The notes beneath the pieces were generated by a model that saw only the letters and a list, made by a program, of their open reading frames with translations, had not been told where the DNA came from and did no database searches. From Pseudomonadota bacterium (GTDB lineage Bacteria; Pseudomonadota; Gammaproteobacteria; Burkholderiales; Burkholderiaceae_C): a stretch of 64,000 nucleotides of DNA. Positions 16,783 through 25,342 of this stretch are shown here, one piece after another. Position numbers and translations under genes: made by a program. Every line of letters starts with the position of its first letter. Positions within the stretch are counted from its first letter, which is position 1. The stretch covers positions 135,626-199,625 of the forward strand of contig JAEZWW010000026.1 of NCBI GenBank assembly GCA_023442945.1, given 5' to 3'.

Positions 16783-18372
16783 ATGCATTGCACCTCTTTC
16801 GCGCCGCTTGCGCACCGCCTGTCGCCGCTTCGGTGGGGCGGCGTCTGGGCTCTGGCCCTGCTGGGTGCCTGCGCGGCGCCCGGGGCCTCCGGCCCACCGG
16901 ACAGCCCCGCTGTGGCGCTGCAGTCGGCCAACCGGCTGACCTGGGGCGCGAACGCGCCCACGCAAGCGGTGTTGGCCCGGCAATCGTCCCGGCATTGGTT
17001 GGATGGCCAGCTCCAGCCGGGGAAGACGGCGGCGCCGCTGCCCGCGCCGGTGCAGGCGCAGATCGACGCCATGACGATCACCCAGCGGCCAGCGCCCGAA
17101 CTGGTGGCGGACATGGCTGCGCAGCGCAAGGCCGCCAATGCGTTGCCGGACGACACCGCCAAACAAGCCGCGCGCACCGCCTGGCAGCAGGAGATGAACC
17201 GCCTGGCGCGCGAAGCCGCCCAGCGCCACCTGCTGCGCGCCGTGTACTCGCCGCACCAGGTGCAGGAGCAGATGGGCTGGTTCTGGCTCAACCACTTCAG
17301 CGTGTTCCAGGGCAAGGGCGAGATCCGCGCCATGGTGGGCGATTTCGAAGACAGCGCGATCCGCCCGCACGCGCTGGGCAAGTTCCGTGACCTGCTGGGC
17401 GCGGTACTGCGCCACCCGGCGATGCTGCAGTTTCTGGACAACGCGCAAAACGCCGCCGGCCGTATCAACGAGAACTACGCGCGCGAGCTGATGGAGCTGC
17501 ACACCCTGGGCGTCGATGGCGGCTACACCCAGCGCGACGTGCAAGAGCTGGCGCGTGTGCTGACCGGCGTCGGTGTGCAGATCGACATCGCGCGCGACGC
17601 GCCCAAGCTGCCACCGCCACAGCAGGCGCTGTACGTGCGCCAGGGCTTGTTTGAATTCAACCCGCGCCGGCACGACTTCGGGCCCAAGACCTTCCTGGGC
17701 CACCCGATCCGCGGCCAGGGCATGGCCGAGGTCGACGAAGCGCTGGACCGGCTGGCGCGCGCGCCCGCCACGGCGCGCTTCATCAGCACGAAGCTGGCTC
17801 ACTACTGGTTGGCCGACGACGCGCCGCAGCCGCTGATCGACCGCATGGCGCAGACCTTCCAGCGCAGCGACGGTGACATCGCCACCACCTTGCGCACGCT
17901 GTTCACTTCGACCGAGTTCGCGCAGGGCGCGGGCCGCAAGTTCAAGGATCCGATGCGCTACGTCGTCTCGGCGCTGCGGCTCAACTACGGCAACACGCCC
18001 ATCCTGAACACCGCGCCGGCGCTGAACTGGCTGAACCGTCTGGGCGAGCCGCTGTACGGCCGCCAGACGCCCGACGGCTACCCGCTGACCGACAGCGCCT
18101 GGTCCAGCCCCGGGCAGATGGAAACGCGTTTCGAGATCGCCAAGGCCATGGGGTCCGGGCGCCCCGATCTGCTGCAGCCGCCGGCCACGAATGCGCCCCC
18201 GGGCACGCCGGCTGAAGCACCGCCCGTGCCCGCTGGCGCGCGTGCGCTCTACGGCGACCCGCCCGGCGCGACCACCCTGGGCGCGCGCACCCGTCAGGCG
18301 TTGGCGCAGGCGCGCACGCCGGCGGAATGGAACGCGCTGTGGCTCTCGTCACCCGAATTCATGCACCGCTGA
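16783..18372 (+). CDS. DUF1800-family exported protein
   Basis: A 529-residue DUF1800 protein. The N-terminus carries a hydrophobic segment ending in LLGAC, a plausible lipobox, so it is likely a lipoprotein. Family features include the WFWLNHFSVFQGKGEIRAMV block, NENYARELMELHTLGVDGGY and the later DFGPKTFLGHPI. DUF1800 genes are typically paired with a DUF1501 gene, as here 22 bases downstream. No enzymatic function has been established for the pair to my knowledge; secretion or cell-surface roles have been suggested. The ATG at 16783 was chosen because the signal sequence begins there. Confidence 0.88.
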   Translation: MHCTSFAPLAHRLSPLRWGGVWALALLGACAAPGASGPPDSPAVALQSANRLTWGANAPTQAVLARQSSRHWLDGQLQPGKTAAPLPAPVQAQIDAMTITQRPAPELVADMAAQRKAANALPDDTAKQAARTAWQQEMNRLAREAAQRHLLRAVYSPHQVQEQMGWFWLNHFSVFQGKGEIRAMVGDFEDSAIRPHALGKFRDLLGAVLRHPAMLQFLDNAQNAAGRINENYARELMELHTLGVDGGYTQRDVQELARVLTGVGVQIDIARDAPKLPPPQQALYVRQGLFEFNPRRHDFGPKTFLGHPIRGQGMAEVDEALDRLARAPATARFISTKLAHYWLADDAPQPLIDRMAQTFQRSDGDIATTLRTLFTSTEFAQGAGRKFKDPMRYVVSALRLNYGNTPILNTAPALNWLNRLGEPLYGRQTPDGYPLTDSAWSSPGQMETRFEIAKAMGSGRPDLLQPPATNAPPGTPAEAPPVPAGARALYGDPPGATTLGARTRQALAQARTPAEWNALWLSSPEFMHR

Positions 18373-18394
18373 AGGCATTCACCCAAGGACAGCC

Positions 18395-19582
18395 ATGCGA
18401 CGTCGCCAACTCCTCCAAACCCTGGGCGCGCTGCCGCTGGCGGGCGGCGCAGGCGCGCTAATGGCGGCCCCGGCCGCGTCATCGCGCCTGCTGGTGGTCT
18501 TTCTGCGCGGCGCCTACGACTGCAGCAGCCTGCTGGTGCCCACCAGCAGCAGCTTCTATTACGAAAGCCGGCCCGACATCGCCATTGCCCGGCCGAACGA
18601 AGCCGACCCGCAGTCCGCGATCGCGCTGGACGCCAACTGGGGCCTGCACCCGGCCTTGCGCGACAGCCTGTGGCCGCTGTACCAGAAGCGCGAACTGGCC
18701 TTCGTCGCTTTCGCCGGTACCGACGACACCTCGCGCAGCCACTTCGAGACCCAGGACGGGATCGAGCTGGGCCAGCCGCTCGATCAGCGGCGCGACTACC
18801 GTTCGGGCTTCCTCAGCCGTTTGGCCGAAGTCGTCAACGGCGCCGAGCCCATGGCCTTCACCGACCAGCTGCCGCTGGTGCTGCAAGGCCGCGTGCAGGT
18901 GCCCAACATGGCCTTGCGCGCGGTCGGCAAGCCGGCACTGGACGCGCGCCAATCCCGCCTGATCGCTGACATGTACGACGACACGCCGCTGGCCGCCCCG
19001 GTGCAGGAAGGCTTTGCCGTGCGCGCGAAAGTCGCCAGCCAGTTGGCGGGCGAGATGGACGCCGCCGGCCGCAACGCACTGACCGCGCGCGGCTTCAGCG
19101 CCGAGGCGCGGCGCATCGGCCGCTTGATGGCCAGCGACTACAACCTGGGCTTTGTCGACGTGGGCGGTTGGGACACCCACGTCAACCAGGGCGGTGCCAA
19201 GGGCGATCTGGCCAACCGGCTGGGCAGTCTGGCCCAGGGCCTGGCGCAACTGCCCGAAGCCATGGGCACGGCCTGGCGCGATACGACCGTCGTCGTGGTC
19301 AGCGAATTCGGCCGCACGTTCCGCCAGAACGGCAACCGCGGCACCGACCACGGCCACGGCACCGTGTACTGGGTGCTGGGTGGCGCCGTGCGCGGCGGTC
19401 GCGTGGTGGGCGAACAGGTGCCGGTGGACGCCGGCCACCTGTTCCAGAACCGCGACTACCTGGTGCTGAACGAGTACCGCGCCGTGCTGGGTGGCCTGTT
19501 CGCCAAACAGTTCGGCCTGCGACCGGCGCAACTGGTCAAGGTGTTTTCGGGTGTCATCCCGCGCGACTTGGGGTTGGTGTAG
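18395..19582 (+). CDS. DUF1501-family exported protein (Tat signal)
   Basis: A 395-residue DUF1501 protein, distantly related to sulfatase/alkaline-phosphatase folds. It opens MRRRQLLQTLG followed by an alanine/glycine-rich hydrophobic stretch, which resembles a twin-arginine export signal. Family blocks LLVVFLRGAYDCSSLLVP, TDDTSRSHFETQD and VVVSEFGRTFRQNGNRGTDH are present; the last looks like a metal or phosphate-binding site. Export through Tat implies that it folds in the cytoplasm, possibly with a cofactor. The start at 18395 gives an intact signal, and it forms an operon with the DUF1800 gene. Confidence 0.88.
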   Translation: MRRRQLLQTLGALPLAGGAGALMAAPAASSRLLVVFLRGAYDCSSLLVPTSSSFYYESRPDIAIARPNEADPQSAIALDANWGLHPALRDSLWPLYQKRELAFVAFAGTDDTSRSHFETQDGIELGQPLDQRRDYRSGFLSRLAEVVNGAEPMAFTDQLPLVLQGRVQVPNMALRAVGKPALDARQSRLIADMYDDTPLAAPVQEGFAVRAKVASQLAGEMDAAGRNALTARGFSAEARRIGRLMASDYNLGFVDVGGWDTHVNQGGAKGDLANRLGSLAQGLAQLPEAMGTAWRDTTVVVVSEFGRTFRQNGNRGTDHGHGTVYWVLGGAVRGGRVVGEQVPVDAGHLFQNRDYLVLNEYRAVLGGLFAKQFGLRPAQLVKVFSGVIPRDLGLV

Positions 19583-19615
19583 GGACTGTGGCCAGAAGGC
19601 TCGCTCGCGTGGGAT

Positions 19616-19680
19616 ATAAAGCAAAAATAGGACCTGGCCCTAGATACAACTGCGCAGACAGCTAGAAAAAGCATAGCATT
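19616..19680 (+). repeat. Dispersed ~60-bp repeat, copy R3
   Basis: CCTGGCCCTAGATA at 19633 and CTGCGCAGACAGCTAG at 19650 match the core. It sits in the gap between the convergent DUF1501 and alpha/beta-hydrolase genes. Confidence 0.85.
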
Positions 19681-19746
19681 CGGGTCGAATGCCCGTCGTG
19701 GCCCAAGGTGCCGCACCGTGTCGCGCCAAATCACGTGCGCCGTGCG

Positions 19747-20784
19747 TCAGGTACACGACGCCAGAAAGCGCAGCGAGCGCTGCAGCACCTGTTGACCGTC
19801 GATCTGGTCCAGATTGAACTGGTATTCGTGCCCCAGCGCGGGCTGGTGGTCCTGGGCATAGAACTGGCTGTTGACCCGCACGCCCTGGCGCGCCAGGGCG
19901 TCGGCCAGCGCACGGGACTGCGCTTCCAGCGGATCGTTGTTGCCGGCCGAGACGAAGGCTGGCGGAAAGGCCGGTGTCACGTAGTGCAGGACCGACGCGG
20001 GGGCGAACTGCGGGTCGTTCACGAAGTCGCGCTCGCCCGCGTAGGCCCACAGCACGGTCTTCAGAAAGGGGCCGAAGGGTCCATTGAAATCCACCGCCTT
20101 GATGTCGTAGGCGCCGCAGTACAGCACCACGCCGCGCAACTGCGCGCGCGGCAAGGTGGGCGCGACCCCCAACGCCCGGGCGTAGCTGGGCACGCTGATC
20201 AGGTTGGCGACCTGGGCGGCCAGCTGGGCACCGGCCGAATCGCCCGCCAGAACGATGCGCCGCGGGTTCACGTGCAGGCGCTCCGCGTGCGTTTGCAGGT
20301 GGCGCAGCGCGGCGCCGATCTGGCGCAGCGGCGTCGGGTAGGTCTTGCGCGGCGCGATCCCGTAATTGACCCCCACCGCCGTGTACCCGTGGCTGGCCAG
20401 GATGCGCAGGTAGTTGGCGATCTGGCTTTTGTCGCCCGACACCCAGGCGCCGCCGTGCACCCAGACGATGGTCGGCAGCGCGCGCCCCGCCGTCGCCAGG
20501 CGCGCGGGCGTGAAGACGTCCAGCCGCGCGTCCTCGTCATCGGGGTCGTAGGGCTCGTCCAGCACGGCGTTCACGCCGGGCGGCAAATGCTTGGCCAGCG
20601 CTTTGGCCGTCGCCTCGCCATTGTGGTCGAAGCCCAGCCGGATCAGCGCCGCCGTCGGGCGCGGGCTGATGCCCAGGCTGGTGCAGCTGGCGGCGGCGAA
20701 CCCGCCACCGAGCGCCATCAGGCAGGCCCGGCGCCCCGCCGGGGCGCGGGCAGGCACGTTTGAAAAGAGTAATTTAGTACTCAT
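19747..20784 (-). CDS. alpha/beta-hydrolase, HSL/esterase type
   Basis: A 345-residue esterase/lipase-like hydrolase. The oxyanion motif HGGAW is at residues 110-114 and the nucleophile S183 is in GDSAG. An acidic residue in NNDPLEAQ and a C-terminal His in the DHQPALGHEY region complete a likely triad. The N-terminus has a twin-arginine-like GRRACLMALGGG followed by a small-residue stretch and AASC, so it may be exported or lipidated. A short inverted repeat (GAGTA/TACTC, 20767-20782) covers the start codon. The substrate is unknown. Confidence 0.83.
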   Translation of the reverse strand: MSTKLLFSNVPARAPAGRRACLMALGGGFAAASCTSLGISPRPTAALIRLGFDHNGEATAKALAKHLPPGVNAVLDEPYDPDDEDARLDVFTPARLATAGRALPTIVWVHGGAWVSGDKSQIANYLRILASHGYTAVGVNYGIAPRKTYPTPLRQIGAALRHLQTHAERLHVNPRRIVLAGDSAGAQLAAQVANLISVPSYARALGVAPTLPRAQLRGVVLYCGAYDIKAVDFNGPFGPFLKTVLWAYAGERDFVNDPQFAPASVLHYVTPAFPPAFVSAGNNDPLEAQSRALADALARQGVRVNSQFYAQDHQPALGHEYQFNLDQIDGQQVLQRSLRFLASCT

Positions 20785-21086
20785 AACGACCCGATTGTGC
20801 GCGAAACGGTGGCGGGCACGGCAGGTCGGGGCGACAACGAGGGCGCAGCCTGTGCCCCACGCTGAGAGCGGCGCAGTCGAGCTATTCGGAGAAAACCGGG
20901 TTGATGGCCCTGGTGGAGTCTGCGCAGGCAGCTACGCTATTGGTAGCATGCGGTGGCTGAATACGTACTGCTCCAGGGTGCACAGAATTGGTCCTCGCCG
21001 CGCCTGTTGGTGTTGGGCGGGCCACTGGGTCGGCGCCAGGACCTTTTTTGCAGTGGGTGCGGCGAAGGCAGTGCCGGCACCGCTGC
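20785..21086. other. Intergenic region with repeat R4
   Basis: A gap of about 300 bases between two minus-strand genes. It should contain the promoter of the hydrolase gene on its left. Apart from repeat copy R4 I see no open reading frame with family features and no clear promoter boxes. Confidence 0.5.
20901..20950 (+). repeat. Dispersed ~60-bp repeat, copy R4
   Basis: GATGGCCCTGGTGGAGTC at 20903 and TGCGCAGGCAGCTA at 20921 followed by CGCTATTGGTAGC. This copy is more diverged on its left half. Confidence 0.8.
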
Positions 21087-21584
21087 TCACACATCCCCGT
21101 CCATTGCCCGCTGTGAATCGCGGTTGCGAAGCACCACGGTGATCTGACCGTTGGTTTCGATGGTGGCCAGTTGCACCTCGTGCGTGTGCAGGCAGCCCGC
21201 GCCGCGCAGCGCGGCGTGGACGTCGTCGACGGTGAGGCGTTCAGCACGCATCACGTCCTCGCGCAGCGAACCCTTGTCGATCAGCGTCTGGGGCTCGCCA
21301 TCGATCCAGCGCGCCATGCGCCGGTTGCGCCAGCCCAGGCGCGCCATCACGATGTGGCAGGCGATCAGGGTCACGGCGGAAATCATGCCGCCGATCAGCG
21401 AGTTGTCGCCGCCGTTCATGCTGTTTTGCACCGCGTTGGACAGGATCAGCAGCAGGATCAGGTCGAACGGGTCGTACTGTCCAATCTGGCGCCGTCCCGT
21501 CAGGCGCAAAAAGATCAGCAGAAAGGCGTACACCACCACGCCGCGCACAATGAATTCCCACCACGGCACGCTCATCTGGAACAT
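21087..21584 (-). CDS. DUF421 (YetF-like) membrane protein
   Basis: A 165-residue protein with three predicted membrane helices in the first 85 residues, followed by a small soluble domain. The family motif RLTGRRQIGQYDPFDLILLL and the NAVQNSM block are typical of DUF421. The C-terminal domain (LIDKGSLREDVMRAERLTVD, then DVHAALRGAG) is the YetF-type cytoplasmic domain. The biochemical role of the family is unknown. The next gene on the other side, ychJ, is divergent with 49 bases between the starts. Confidence 0.87.
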   Translation of the reverse strand: MFQMSVPWWEFIVRGVVVYAFLLIFLRLTGRRQIGQYDPFDLILLLILSNAVQNSMNGGDNSLIGGMISAVTLIACHIVMARLGWRNRRMARWIDGEPQTLIDKGSLREDVMRAERLTVDDVHAALRGAGCLHTHEVQLATIETNGQITVVLRNRDSQRAMDGDV

Positions 21585-21633
21585 GGCTCATCTCCGACAA
21601 TAGCTGTTGAACACAGCCATCTTGCCGCAAGCC

Positions 21634-22056
21634 ATGCCTTCGCCCCCCGTCGACCTTTGCCCCTGCGGGCGCCTGAACGTGCGGCACCAGCCGCTGGCCT
21701 GGGGCGCGTGCTGCGGGCGCTATATGGACGACTGGGCGCTGCCCGCGCCGGACGCGGAAAGCCTCATGCGCTCGCGCTACAGTGCCTTCGTGCGCGAACG
21801 CGCCGACTACCTGCTGGCCACCTGGGCCGACGAGCAGCGGCCGGCCACGCTGGATTTCGACCCCGGCGCGCGCTGGTTGGGCCTGGACGTGCGGTCACAC
21901 AGCACGAAGGGCGATGATCGGGCCGAGGTGGAATTCGTCGCGCGCTGGCGCGTGGCGGGGCGGGCGGTGCGCTTGCACGAGCGCAGCCGCTTCGTGCGCC
22001 GCGCGGGCGCCGACGGCGTGCTGCGTTGGTGGTATGTGGATGGTGATCAGTTTTAA
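21634..22056 (+). CDS. YchJ-family (UPF0225) protein
   Basis: A 140-residue protein of the YchJ family. The N-terminal cysteine cluster CPCG and CCGRYMDD resembles a SEC-C type metal-binding motif, followed by SLMRSRYSAFVRERADYLL, the family signature. The C-terminal half is a small alpha/beta domain (NTF2-like) ending WWYVDGDQF. It is probably cytoplasmic and zinc-binding; its function is unknown. I prefer the ATG at 21634 to the TTG at 21607. The stop codon TAA merges with repeat R5. Confidence 0.88.
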   Translation: MPSPPVDLCPCGRLNVRHQPLAWGACCGRYMDDWALPAPDAESLMRSRYSAFVRERADYLLATWADEQRPATLDFDPGARWLGLDVRSHSTKGDDRAEVEFVARWRVAGRAVRLHERSRFVRRAGADGVLRWWYVDGDQF

Positions 22057-22115
22057 GGCTTTTGGGGCGATGGCCCTAGTGCAGTCAGCGCAAGCAGCTA
22101 TGAAAATAATAGTCA
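22052..22115 (+). repeat. Dispersed ~60-bp repeat, copy R5
   Basis: GATGGCCCTAGTGCAGTC at 22069 and GCGCAAGCAGCTATGAAAAT at 22088. It starts at the ychJ stop and fills most of the gap to trkA. Confidence 0.88.
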
Positions 22116-22146
22116 TCAATCGACCGGAATCGCTCCGGATGGCGGC

Positions 22147-23535
22147 ATGAGAATCATCATTCTGGGCGCCGGCCGCGTCGGAGAAAGCGTGGCAGAGACG
22201 CTGGCGTCCGAAGCCAACGACATCACCGTGGTCGATCCCGACCCGGAGCGCCTGCACGCGCTGGAAGACCGGGTGGAGCTGCGCGGCGTCACTGGCAACG
22301 GCATCCAGCCCTCGGTGCTGCGCGGCGCGGGCGCGGACGACTGCGACCTGTTCATCGCCTGCACCTCGATGGACGAAACCAACCTGGTCGCCTGCAAGAT
22401 CGCGCACGACGTGTTCGGCATCCCGACCACCATCGCGCGCCTGCGTTCGCCCGAATTCGCCACCGGCGACAAGCTGCTGGACAAGGACGGCTTCGCGGTC
22501 GACCACGTGATCTGCCCGGAAAACTCCGTCACGCGCTACATCCACCTGCTGATCGAATACCCCGAGGCGCTGCAGGTGCTGCAGTTTTCGCAAGGCCAGG
22601 CGCACCTGGTGGCAGTCCGCGTGGCCGCCGACAGCCTGCTGGCCAACCACACGATCGCCGAATTCCGCGCGCTGCACCCCGATTTGCCGGTGCGCATCGT
22701 CGCGCTGTACCGGGGCGACCAGGACTACCTGATCGACGGCGACACCAAGGTATTCCCGGGCGACGAGATCTTCATCCTGGTGCCGCGCGAAGGCGTGCGC
22801 GCCGCGCTGCACGCCATCGGCAACCCCGACCGCCCGGTGCGCCGCGTGATGATCGCCGGCGGCGGCCGCGTTGGCCTGCGCCTGGCGCGCAGCCTGATCG
22901 GCAAGTGCGAGGTCAAGCTGATCGAGCGCGACCGCAAGCGCTGCGAGTACCTGGCGTCGGAACTGCCGCCCGACATGCTGGTGCTGGAAGGCGATGGCGC
23001 CGACGAGGAGCTGCTGCTGGACGAGAACGTCCACGACATGGACCTGTTCATCGCGCTGACCAGCGACGACGAGGACAACATCATGTCCGCCATGCTGGCC
23101 AAGCGCATGGGCGCGCGCCGCGTGATGGCGCTGATCAACCGCCGCGCCTACGCCGACATGATGCAGGGCAGCACGATCGATATCGCCATCTCGCCATCGC
23201 ACGCGGTGATCGGCGAGCTGCTGCTGCACGTTCGCCGGGGCGCGGTGGCGGCGGTGCACAGCCTGCGCCGCGGTGCGGCCGAGGCGCTGGAAGGCGTGGC
23301 GCGCGGCGACGCGCACACCTCGCGCCTGGTGGGGAGGCGCATCGAGCAGATCCCGCTGCCGGCGGGCGCGCGCATCGCCGGCATCGTGCGCGGCACGGGC
23401 GCGCAGGCCAAGGTCGTCATCCCGACGCACGATGCCGAGATCGAAACGGACGACCACGTCATCATCTTCCTGCCGCACAAGCGCATGGTGCGCGAGGTGG
23501 AGAAGCTGTTCCAGGTGCGCGCCACCTTCCTGTGA
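22147..23535 (+). CDS. trkA: Trk potassium uptake regulatory protein TrkA
   Basis: Peripheral NAD(H)-binding subunit that gates the TrkH channel. The 462 residues form two tandem RCK units. The first Rossmann motif ILGAGRVGESVAETL is at the very N-terminus and the second, IAGGGRVGLRLARSL, begins near residue 236. Each is followed by a TrkA-C domain (ALYRGDQDYLIDGDTKVFPG and GTGAQAKVVIPTHDAEIETD). This matches full-length E. coli-type TrkA. trkH follows 23 bases later, so the two form an operon. Confidence 0.96.
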   Translation: MRIIILGAGRVGESVAETLASEANDITVVDPDPERLHALEDRVELRGVTGNGIQPSVLRGAGADDCDLFIACTSMDETNLVACKIAHDVFGIPTTIARLRSPEFATGDKLLDKDGFAVDHVICPENSVTRYIHLLIEYPEALQVLQFSQGQAHLVAVRVAADSLLANHTIAEFRALHPDLPVRIVALYRGDQDYLIDGDTKVFPGDEIFILVPREGVRAALHAIGNPDRPVRRVMIAGGGRVGLRLARSLIGKCEVKLIERDRKRCEYLASELPPDMLVLEGDGADEELLLDENVHDMDLFIALTSDDEDNIMSAMLAKRMGARRVMALINRRAYADMMQGSTIDIAISPSHAVIGELLLHVRRGAVAAVHSLRRGAAEALEGVARGDAHTSRLVGRRIEQIPLPAGARIAGIVRGTGAQAKVVIPTHDAEIETDDHVIIFLPHKRMVREVEKLFQVRATFL

Positions 23536-23558
23536 CCGCACCGCCGACACGCTGACGT

Positions 23559-25019
23559 ATGAAGCGCTTTGCCGCCACCTTTCTCGTGCTCTCGTGGGTG
23601 ATCATGGGGTTTTCGTTCGCCTTCCTGGTGCCCATGGCCTGGGACTGGTTTGGCGAAGGCGGTCAGCACACCCGCACCTGGGCCTGGTGCTTTCTGTTCA
23701 CGCTGGCCACCGGGACCTGGCTCTGGTGGCGCACGCGCCAGACCTCACGCGAGCTGTCGGTGCGCGACGGCTTTTTGCTGGTGACGCTGGTGTGGGTGGT
23801 GCTGCCGGCCTACGCGGCGCTGCCGCTGCTGTTCGTGGTGCACGGCATCAGCTTCACCGACGCCTACTTCGAAGCCATGAGCGGGCTGACCGCCACCGGC
23901 GCCACCTCGCTGGCCGGGCTGGACCTGCTGGCGCCATCGGTCAACATCTGGCGCTGCTTTCTGCAGCTGATCGGTGGCCTGGGCATCATGCTGCTGGCCG
24001 TTGCGGTGCTGCCGCTGCTGGGCCTGGGCGGCACGCAGCTGTACAAGGCCGAGATGCCCGGCCCGATGAAGGAGCAGCGCCTGACGCCGCGCATCGCCGA
24101 AACCGCGCGTGGCCTGTGGGGCGTGTACTTCGTGTTGTCGCTGACGTGCATGCTGGCTTACCGCTGGGGCGGCATGAGCTGGCCCGACGCCTTCATGCAC
24201 ATGTGCACCACGGTGGGGCTGGGCGGGCTGTCTTCGCACGACGAAAGCTTTGGTTACTGGAACTCGCCCACGCTGGAATGGATGGCGGTGGTCTTCATGA
24301 CGCTGGCCGGCATCAGCTTTGCGCGCTACTTCCTGGTGTGGCGCCAGCGCTCGCTGCACCCCGTCACGCGCGACGCCGAAGTGCGCGCCTACGTGATGGT
24401 GCTCCTGCTGTCGTCCATCGTGGTCACGCTGATGCTGCTGATCCACAAGGAGTACCCCGATTTCGCCACCGCGATCCGCCAGGCCACCTTCCAGGTCGTG
24501 TCGGTGGCGACCACCACCGGCTACGCCACCACCGACTACCTGCTGTGGCCGTCCTTCGTGCCGGTGCTGCTGCTGTTCCTGGGCTGCTTTGCGTCCTGCG
24601 CCGGATCCACGGGCGGCGGCATCAAGATGGTGCGCATGCTGGTGCTGATCAAGCTGGCCCAGCGCGAGCTGGTGCGCATCCTGCACCCGCGCATGGTGCG
24701 GCCCATCGCGCTGGGCAGCGTGACGGTGCCCACCGACATCATCTGGGCCGTGATGGCCTACATGCTGATCTACGGCGGGGTGATGGTGTTCTTGACCATG
24801 CTTATGCTGGCTTCGGGCCTGGACGTGGTTTCCGCCTTCACCGCCGTCGTCGGCAACCTCAACAACATCGGCCCCGGCATGGGCAAGGTCGGCCCGTCCG
24901 GCAACTACGGTGCGCTGACCGACTTCCAGATCTGGATCTGCACCATCGCCATGCTGCTGGGGCGGCTGGAGTTGCTGTCGGTGCTGGTGCTCTTCACGCC
25001 GCAGTTCTGGAAGCGGTGA
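23559..25019 (+). CDS. trkH: Trk potassium transporter membrane subunit TrkH
   Basis: Inner-membrane potassium uptake channel of 486 residues, matching E. coli TrkH. Four pore repeats are visible; the filter-like segments include SGLTATGAT, CTTVGLGG, ATTTGYATTDY and VGNLNNIGPG. The region GCFASCAGSTGGGIKMVR matches the conserved intramembrane segment. It works with TrkA just upstream to import potassium. The operon lacks further genes; the downstream gap holds repetitive sequence. Confidence 0.96.
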   Translation: MKRFAATFLVLSWVIMGFSFAFLVPMAWDWFGEGGQHTRTWAWCFLFTLATGTWLWWRTRQTSRELSVRDGFLLVTLVWVVLPAYAALPLLFVVHGISFTDAYFEAMSGLTATGATSLAGLDLLAPSVNIWRCFLQLIGGLGIMLLAVAVLPLLGLGGTQLYKAEMPGPMKEQRLTPRIAETARGLWGVYFVLSLTCMLAYRWGGMSWPDAFMHMCTTVGLGGLSSHDESFGYWNSPTLEWMAVVFMTLAGISFARYFLVWRQRSLHPVTRDAEVRAYVMVLLLSSIVVTLMLLIHKEYPDFATAIRQATFQVVSVATTTGYATTDYLLWPSFVPVLLLFLGCFASCAGSTGGGIKMVRMLVLIKLAQRELVRILHPRMVRPIALGSVTVPTDIIWAVMAYMLIYGGVMVFLTMLMLASGLDVVSAFTAVVGNLNNIGPGMGKVGPSGNYGALTDFQIWICTIAMLLGRLELLSVLVLFTPQFWKR

Positions 25020-25342
25020 TCACCCCCCTGCGCCGCTGGCGCGGCTTCCCTCCGCTCTCGCCCTGCTGCGCCGGTCGGGCAGGGGGACGACGCCAGTGGC
25101 CGGTGCAAGCCCGGCCACGGCGTCTGCTGGTGGGGCGTTGCGCGACCCTCTCAAGGGGGAGTCCGCCCACGGCGGTCGCTGGTGTGGCCTGCTCCGCGGC
25201 CTTTCGATCAGTGCGCGGAGTGCAGCGGGCGTTAATGCACGATAGGCGCCCGGACTTGCTCCTTCCCCCTCTGGGGGAAGGCAGGGATGGGGGCATCTCC
25301 GCCATGCCACCTCACATCCGCACAAGCACCACAAGGAACAAG
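25020..25342. repeat. Intergenic repetitive sequence with perfect hairpin
   Basis: A 323-base gap without a supported gene. Its first half (AGGGGGACGACGCCAGTGG near 25081, GGCGTCTGCTGG at 25119 and CTCAAGGGGGAGT near 25152) resembles GC-rich intergenic sequence I remember as common in Comamonadaceae genomes. At 25261-25281 CCTTCCCCC and GGGGGAAGG form a perfect 9-base stem with a 3-base loop, followed by CAGGGATGGGGGCAT. No T-run follows, so I call it a repeat-type hairpin and not a terminator. Only one copy is in this window. Confidence 0.55.
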
